Of a stretch of 64,000 nt of DNA, positions 57,601 to 64,000 are shown piece after piece. Origin of the DNA: Diphasiastrum complanatum (taxonomy: Eukaryota > Streptophyta > Lycopodiopsida > Lycopodiales > Lycopodiaceae). The position numbers and the translations under genes are program-made. How positions within the stretch are numbered: the stretch's first letter is position 1; each line of letters opens with the position of its first letter. The stretch spans positions 23,526,422 to 23,590,421 of the forward strand of contig CM055109.1 in assembly GCA_029204225.1 (NCBI GenBank). The letters are read 5' to 3'. A model generated the notes under the pieces. The model worked only from the letters and a program-made list of their open reading frames with translations, was not told the origin of the DNA and made no database searches.

Positions 57601-58498
57601 TGCAAGTAGGCCCCTCTTAGAAAAGTAGAGTGAGCCACCTTTTGATGGTGACGAGCATAATTCCACTTGTAATTTGTGTAATGTGGAAATGCCACTAGGA
57701 TGCCACCTAAGGAGCTCTCTTGCTTATTTAAGAGGCTCCCCCTTTGTAGAAGGGAGTTTTTTGTGTATTGTATCTACTCCATGCTTCAATGAGAAATAGC
57801 TTCCATGAGTTTGATGCATCCTTGAGCTCCTTGATCATTCTTGTTTCTTGAGTGATGCATTAATGATCTTGCCCCTCCATCTCCTTTGTGTGTGGTTGTG
57901 GATCTAGGGAGGACTAGCTTTCTTGCTTTTGTAGATTAATTTTGGATTCAGCATTGTGGTAATTCGTCATGAGTTGGTTTGTGATGTAAATCTTGCAAAT
58001 CCATTTGCATTCCATTTCTTGATATTCTTGAAATCCAAGAATCAAGAAATGTGTGTTTCTTGATCCTTGAAATTTCAAAATGCTGCTAGTATAGTTTTTG
58101 TTTCTTGTTTTATGGAGTGATGTATGTGCAGATTAGTTGTAATTAGTTTAGGATCTAATTCAGTTTATTTTGCAGCAAAGTAGAAGTAGAATCATGAAGG
58201 TTCAACGGATCTACATGTTGATTTTATGGTTGATCATTTTGATTACATGTTGGTTTGATTGCATATGATACGGTTCAACAGAGACCTCACTCGATTGTCC
58301 TCCAACAGGCAAGAAATTTACTACAATAAAGATCAGTCCCTCTCTGTCTAATTTGGCCTTAAACAAGAATGTTAACATCCAAGAAATGCCCAACGTAGCC
58401 TAGTGACAAGTAGAACAAGAAACTTAACCTGCAACTAGAGAAGTAGGTAAGAGTAATAACCAACTAACAGATCCTCTAGATCAGGGGATCTGTTAACA
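57597..58498 (+). repeat. third copy of the gag-only element's LTR, 5' end missing
   Basis: From about 57597 it follows the right LTR (51936 onward) through GTGAGCCACCTTTTGATGGTG, TTGCTTATTTAAGAGGCTCCC and the CTCTAGATCAGGGGATCTGTTAACA end. It lacks the first about 235 bases and is more diverged than the pair at 48894-52859. Confidence 0.75.
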
Positions 58499-58524
58499 TC
58501 ACTAGAGATTGCGCAAGCAGAAGG

Positions 58525-58984
58525 ATCACTATAAGCCAAGAAACCTATTTAACCAATGTGCTTTGCAAATATGGCATGGAGGACTGTAAGCCGATAGATT
58601 TACCCATGAATCTAGGATCCAAACTATCAAAAGACATGTCCCAGAATTGAAGCAGAACAGAAAGAGATGTGCAGACACACTTATCAGTCGATAATCAAAT
58701 CAATAATGTACTCTATGATCTGCGCTCGACTGATCTTGCATATACGGTAAGCACACTGACACAATACATGTTTAATCCAGGCCTACAACATTGGAAGGCT
58801 CTTCAAAGAGTATTGAAGTACATTCAAGCTACAAAGCACTATGTTTTGTGCTATAATGGAAACACATAAGCTATAGTCACATTAGTCACCTACTCAGATT
58901 CTGACTGGGCATGAGATGTTGATACCAAAAAATCCACATCTGGTTACATATGTTTCCTTGCAAGAGGACCCATCTCATGGAATG
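58525..58984 (+). mobile_element. Copia reverse transcriptase/RNase H fragment
   Basis: Plus-strand reading, two or three stops: TYLTNVLCKYGMEDCKPID, then DLAYTVSTLTQYMFNPGLQHW, ALQRVLKYIQATKHYVLCY, a YSDSDWA block and KKSTSGYICFLARGPISWN. It ends abruptly at a Gypsy sequence at 58985. Orientation is opposite to most Copia copies nearby. Confidence 0.75.
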
Positions 58985-59459
58985 GTAGTTGCTCAGGATA
59001 GAAATAAGCACTATGCCAATCCTAAGAGATTTTAAAGTTGATGACTGGGTATATCTTAGGATTTCAAAAGATTCTAAGATGTTATGTACAGGGAAGCATT
59101 ATAAATTGTCTACCCGTTTTTGTGGACCGTTCAAGATTGTACGCAGAATTGGTTCTTTGGCGTATGAACTCGATCTTCAAGGAAAATTGGCTACACACCC
59201 AGTATTTCATGTAAGCCGTTTGAAACTAAGTTTACATGAACGTGATACAGTTGGATCAGATGAGAATTTATCCCATTTGAAAGATTTATCTCCTAGTGTA
59301 CCTTTGGAACCCGAGAAAGTGCTCAGAACAAAAAATAAACAACTGAGAAATTGTTCTATCTCTGAGTGCTTAATTCTGTGGAAGGGTCGAACTGAGGATG
59401 ATGATTCGTGGGAGAGAGTTGATAACATAAAGAATAATTTTCCTAAGTTTAGCTTCTAA
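58985..59459 (+). mobile_element. Gypsy (chromovirus) integrase C-terminus and chromodomain
   Basis: After a frame change near 59025 the frame reads FKVDDWVYLRISKDSKML (GDxVxL motif), LSTRFCGPFKIVRRIGSLAY, LQGKLATHPVFHVSRLK and, at the end, ISECLILWKGRTEDDDSWER, a chromodomain (YLVKWKG..ddaTWE). In chromoviruses this domain directs integration to particular chromatin. Stop TAA at 59457. The catalytic core is missing and may be represented by fragments elsewhere. Confidence 0.85.
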
Positions 59460-59499
59460 GGCTCTCGAGATTTTCTCTCACTTCGGCTTTTTCACAAAA

Positions 59500-60344
59500 T
59501 GCCAAATGCTTTAAATGTTAAAGAAACGACATTGGCGAAGACCTTCACGTTATTCGCATTTTTTGCATGACAGTTTACGTTCATTTCTGTAGAGTGACAG
59601 TTTACGTTCAAATCTACAGACAGATTGTTTACAACCAAAGCCACTGACTTGCATTAATTTCTGAGAAGTCTTAATTGGATGGATGCCAGCACATCACAAC
59701 CAACTGGACGATGTGTTTGACAACCTAATTGTTTAGTATAAGTAGTTGTTCATATTCCTACATCAAAGAGAGCATGAAGATCAATCATCAAGTATTGAAT
59801 AGTTAGAGTTCTCTCTCAAGCATGTGAGCTTGAACACTCTTGAACATTCTAGCTCACTTCTTTAGAGTTGATTAGAGATTGCTATTGCACTTACAACTTA
59901 TCAATAGTTGCGCTTAATTCAGACTTATATTTAGCCACTTAGAGATAACTTAGAGTATGTGGCTTTGATCCGCAATTTGTTGTACTCGTTTACATCTATT
60001 TCGTTTTCATACTAAATCAATACTATATTCTAATTGCATTCAGCTTCATCTCAGAATGTATGCATTTATGTAGTTCTTCGCGACTGATTATTTGTTTGAT
60101 AATTCAATGCTTTAACGTTTGGCTATGTAATCAATGTAGTACTAATGATTCCAAAGTTAGTTATTATAAAATCAAACATGATTTCTATCACTATTGTTTT
60201 GTTGAAAATTGATAGGTGTAGTCATGAATAGAGAAAGAGAAAGATAGTCTATTCTGCTGCGCATGATAAGTTTTTATTCTTGTTGTTCGAATTCTTTTTA
60301 TTCGATTCTATTCAACCTATCTTTTCACACACCTCTTTCCAACA
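59500..60344 (+). repeat. Gypsy LTR, copy 2
   Basis: Follows the chromodomain reading frame in the same orientation, so it is its 3' LTR. Ends CACACCTCTTTCCAACA like copy 1 (41925-42704). A TATA-like TTAGTATAAGTAG lies at 59733. The exact start is uncertain. Confidence 0.65.
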
Positions 60345-60757
60345 GATCCATGCATAGAGACTCTATTCTAGATGAATCTATGTATAGGAGAATTAGGACC
60401 TTGCATGACTATGTGCACAAGTGGTTCTAGGTTCTATATAAGGAGGCCAAACTCGCCCTACTACTGACATTTATGGTTGATTCATTGTCAGGCTCTCACT
60501 CTACTTTCATGCTTCCTAATCCTTGGCTTGGGGGTGATTGGTTGAGAGTTGATTGATTGCTTCTACTTGGTTGGGTGGTTTCTCCATAGTGCGTTTGTCT
60601 TGTAAGCATCCCTTATACTTCATCTGTTGAAGATTGCTTGTAACTGCAGATTGTGCAAAAAGATAGTTTATTTTTGCACATTGTTTGTAAGAGAGTGATT
60701 TTCTTGAGTGAATTGGAGGGCAGTTAGAGTGACTAGGAGTAAGATTAACTCCAACAC
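60345..60757. repeat. fragment of the 55798-type LTR and unassigned DNA
   Basis: 60600-60757 matches 56540-56693 (AGACTGTGCAAnAA..., GAGTGAATT(A/G)GAGGGCAGTTAGAGTG, ACTCCAACA). The first part (60345-60600) has no recognised match. Confidence 0.55.
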
Positions 60758-61205
60758 TAATTAGATCCAACTAAATCGTCCTCTGACCATCTCATGTGGC
60801 TGCGATACATGGGATTGGGACTATGATACTTGCATCCAATGAAGATGAGTAAGCTATTTGAGAAATGTGGTGAGAGTGAAAGTCAGCAGACCACATGAAT
60901 GTAGTGAAGTTAAAATATACCTTGAAGCCATATATACCTTAGAATATCCCCAATCAATTCTCACTCCTTATTGCATGTTGTTGGAATATGCATACTTATA
61001 CTCCTCTTTTGTGAGAGACCGCTTTATGACAAATTTTTGCATGGACCGACAAAACTGTGATTATAATTTAAACAAATACGCAAATAATCTAGGGTAGTGC
61101 AAGAAGGTTAGCAAAATAAAATTTGCATTTTGATAATGTCCAATTCAACATATTAGTCGAGAGACTTACAAAATGGGTATGAGAAGGACCTTGGCCGCCA
61201 CTACC
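60758..61205. other. gene-free stretch
   Basis: No gene. A purine run AAGGGGGGA at 61195-61203 directly precedes the next LTR-like repeat. Confidence 0.4.
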
Positions 61206-61647
61206 AAGGGGGGATAGAAATCACGTTCGATCTGATTACGTAGCCAAACATTAAGCATCAAAAACATTAGACAAATAATTTGTCGCAAACATCTAGACAA
61301 ATTATTAGTCACAAATTACTCGCGAAGAGCTAGACTAATAATCAGTCACGAATTAGTCGTGAAAAGCAAGACTAAATATTAGTCGTGAACAACTAGCCTA
61401 ATAATTATTTGCAAAGAGCAGACAACCAGATTAAGTAACTAGAAAGCCAGAGAAAACATAGAAAAGCATTGCAATATTGACACAAATCTGAACATAGAAC
61501 AAACAGAGCTGTAATCAGATTAAGTATAACAAAATGTACAGGTCAATAATGTAGTTGAACACAAAAGAATAGCGGACATAACCGCATGCTTCACAAAGCT
61601 AATCACACAATCTGTAAAGGTGATGAACCTATTACTGACAATACATC
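61206..61647 (+). repeat. LTR-like repeat, copy 2, broken by the Copia element at 61648
   Basis: Matches 22226-22660 up to ACTGACAATAC; the match stops within a few bases of the start of the Copia LTR. The same TAGTC(A/G)(C/T)GAA / AGCTAGACTAAT sub-repeats are present. Confidence 0.6.
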
Positions 61648-62247
61648 TGGAAGAAAACAATCAATGCACGAAAGCATCTGCGATGTCTATCTCTGATTAT
61701 CAGTGATGTTTCGTTCTATCTTTTGTTCTATTCTGATACCGTTCTTTGAATACGCAGATGGTATTCAATATATACATAACAGGTGTATAGATGAAGAAGG
61801 TACAAAAGTGGTTGTGCTGTCTGTGGGAGATCGTGGGTGGCTGCTGTGATTGTCAAATCTGATTGCACAGTGCATGGGATGAGCATGAGGAGGCTGTGAC
61901 GTCGGCCTTCGCTAAAATTAACGTTGATGAAAATGCGAAGAATGCGTCACTCTGACAAATGCCTTAAACATTGATTTACAAGGTACCTTTGCTTTTCTAT
62001 AAGGACAACTTTGGCATTTGTAGGGCAGTGTCGCCTTTTTTGCCTGTCACAAATCACGTGTAAAAACATAGTGTCACCTTTTTCGCCTGTGAAAATCTTC
62101 AAGAAAAAATACAGACATACGCGTTTTCCACTTGTCTTATTTTACATGTAAATATGCATATTGTGTAACAACATAAGTAAAATACAGCAGCATGAATAGA
62201 GGCAGATTAACATAAGATTTAGGAGAGTAAAGGAGATAAATCCAACA
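61648..62247 (-). repeat. 3' LTR of a minus-strand Copia element
   Basis: TGGAAGAAAAC...AAATCCAACA on the plus strand, about 600 bases. Its right end abuts the inverted polypurine tract CCCCCCCCTAATC (62248-62260). ACATC at 61643-61647 may be one copy of the target duplication; the other would be outside the window. Confidence 0.7.
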
Positions 62248-62259
62248 CCCCCCCCTAAT

Positions 62260-64000
62260 CTGGATCCGTAAATGCCTTGATCTTCAGTAAGCAATGCACA
62301 AAACTTCTTGTGTGTATTAACACTTAATGCCTTTGTAAATATATCTGCAACCATGTCCTGCATTCTACAGTACGTTAAGCTTACTTCCTTGTTGAGAACC
62401 TTGCCCTTGATATAGTGATATTGGATTTCAATGTGCTTACTCCTAGAGTGAAATCTAGGGTTGTCCGATAAGGCAATAGCACTCTGATTATCACATAATA
62501 TAACTGTTGGTTTGTACTGATACAAACTAATGTTTGACAGTAAATTTCTCAACCAAAATGCTTCTTTAATGGATTGAGAAACAGTAATGTATTCTGCTTT
62601 TGTAGAAGAAAGAGCGAGAGAGGTTTGCTTACCACTGTTCCATGCGATAGCACTGTCGTTGAAGAAGAATGTAAATCCAGATGTGGACTTACGATTGTCT
62701 ATATCTCCTCCCCAGCTTACATCAGAATACCACTGAGTTGATGAAGATTGTTGTTGCTGACTTCTCCATAACAGATGCACTGGTCCATGGTAGCTCGAAT
62801 ATACCTCATGACTCCTATGAGAGCCTTCCAATGGGTAATGTCAGGATTAGCCATATATTGGCTGAGTGAGCTTACTGCAAAAGAGATGTCAGGTCTTGTA
62901 CAGACCATTGGGTACATGAGAGATTCAAGTATCATCTGCTCCTCTTCCTCCTTGGTATGGGGACATTGGTCCTTTGACTTGCAGTTCATGAGATTGTACC
63001 TGTCAAGAACATTGTGAAGATACCTTTGTTGAGTGATATAGATCAGTCATCTCAGTATGTCTCTGTGGATCTGAATGTCCAGACAGAAGTGAGCTTCATC
63101 CAGATTAGTCATGTCGAACTCAGAAAACAGCATATGTTTAGAATCCTTAACCAAATTGGTATTGTTGCTGAAAAGCAACGTATCATCCACGTATAAGGTG
63201 ATGATAATGAAGGATTGTTGCACCGACTTGGAATAGACGTTGCAATCAACAATGCTTGGTTGGGAACCTTGTTGGATGAGGAATGTGTTGATCCTTTGAA
63301 ACCAAGCTCTGACATATTGTTTCAGGCCGTAAAGTGCCTTATGGAGTTTACAGACATGATTCTTCGTACCTTCCAAAACATATCCTTCGAGTTGGATCAT
63401 GTAGATGTCTTCTTGTATAACTCCATTCATATAAGCGGTTGCACATCAAGTTGATGCACCTCAAAGTTGGCAGCTTCATCATATGATAGGAGGGCTCGGA
63501 TCGATGAATGCTTGACTATTGGACTGAAAGCCTCACTGTAGTCAACATTGGAAATCTGAGTGAATCCTCATGCTACCAGTCTTGCCTTCCTTCGATCAAT
63601 CACTCCATTGGCATTGTACTTGATCTTAAAGATCCATTTGCAATCAATGATATTGCAGCCAATAGGAGCTTCGACTAATGACCACGTCTAGTTCTTGATC
63701 AGAGAGGAATATTCTCTGTCCATGGCTTCTCTCCAGAGATCAGAGTCTGGTTGGCTAAGTGCATCTTCGACTATTGTTGGTTCCTATATCAAGAGACATG
63801 CAGACTCAGGAGTATACCTTGTGGGTTGCGTGCACACTCAGCTTGATCTTCTGGGAGGAATCGACTGATGAACCACTCCTGGGACTTGTTGTTGGGTAGC
63901 AGCAACATCTTCGTCTGATTTGCTATTAAATAGTGGATCAACAATGGACACGCTTGAGCTTGAAGCTCCATTTGTCATGTCAATGATAGGCGATAAGGGT
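62260..64000 (-). pseudogene. Copia pol: reverse transcriptase and RNase H, running off the window
   Basis: Minus-strand reading from the right edge: linker with PPRRSS and PTIVEDALSQPDSDLWREAM, CKWIFKIKYNANGVIDRRKAR, VDYSEAFSPIVKHSSIRALL, NGVIQEDIYMIQLEGYVLEG, and the intact active site ITLYVDDTLLFSNN (63210-63250); then MVCTRPDISFAVSSLSQYM, SDVSWGGDIDNRKSTSGF, LALSSTKAEYITVSQS and SKHIEIQYHYIKGKV. A few stops and frameshifts (near 63425, 63040 and 62810) break it. RNase H ends about 60 bases before the polypurine tract. Gag, protease and integrase would lie beyond 64000. Confidence 0.85.

Noticed and set aside
58540-59459. A single Copia-Gypsy fusion gene.
   Set aside because: The join at 58985 changes family and frame abruptly and stops occur on both sides; a mosaic of fragments is simpler.
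61206-61647. This repeat as part of the Copia LTR at 61648.
   Set aside because: The copy at 22226 lacks any Copia LTR sequence, so the repeat is independent and was interrupted.

Overview
The window looks like nuclear DNA of a land plant: AT-rich, with spliced genes whose introns are bordered by GT/AG, plant-type protein families (a Raf-like kinase with APE motif, a plant MUN-domain/UNC13-like protein), long dinucleotide microsatellites and many plant-style Copia, Gypsy, LINE and hAT elements. Nothing supports a bacterial, viral or organellar origin. The species cannot be named from the sequence. All similarity statements come from reading translations by eye; no database search was run.

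Layout. 1-1.6 kb: a broken BED-finger/hAT-type transposase on the minus strand and a cluster of GGTACCAC/GTGGATCC palindromes. 2.35-3.1 kb: the last three exons of a Raf-like kinase, lacking the N-terminal half. 3.1-12.6 kb: mostly gene-free, holding a non-autonomous hAT element with 8-bp target duplication and a decayed Copia integrase. 12.7-16.8 kb: the one well-preserved host gene, a five-exon (plus an unseen 5' exon) MUN-domain protein on the minus strand. 17-23 kb: gene-free, with a decayed Copia piece and an LTR-like repeat.

23-28.9 kb is the most unusual part. A plus-strand locus starts with a histone H3 fold that has the one-residue-longer loop 1 of centromeric H3 (CENH3), runs on into a long basic C-terminal extension instead of stopping, and is followed through two introns by a Ulp1-like (C48) cysteine-protease domain. 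It carries several frameshifts and an in-frame stop, so this copy is a pseudogene. A partial second copy of the protease exon junction lies 2.4 kb upstream, and two unrecognised minus-strand coding regions flank it, one of them convergent with a GA-repeat leader.

29-43 kb: a series of LTR retrotransposon remains. A complete 6.08-kb Copia element (34650-40729; LTRs, primer site, polypurine tract, GATAA target duplication) has jumped into the integrase/RT linker of an older Copia element, whose reading frame can be followed across the insertion. 44.4-45.6 kb: a twice-frameshifted minus-strand coding region that may be an integrated viral coat-protein-like gene. 46.5-55 kb: a Russian doll of a foldback (inverted-repeat) element split by a 5'-truncated LINE (11-bp target duplication), itself split by a gag-only LTR element (GTGCT target duplication). 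55-64 kb: a mosaic of LTRs and pol fragments from at least four retroelement families, ending in a Copia element that runs off the window. The genes do not form a pathway; the coherent biological stories are the H3-protease locus and the order of nested insertions.
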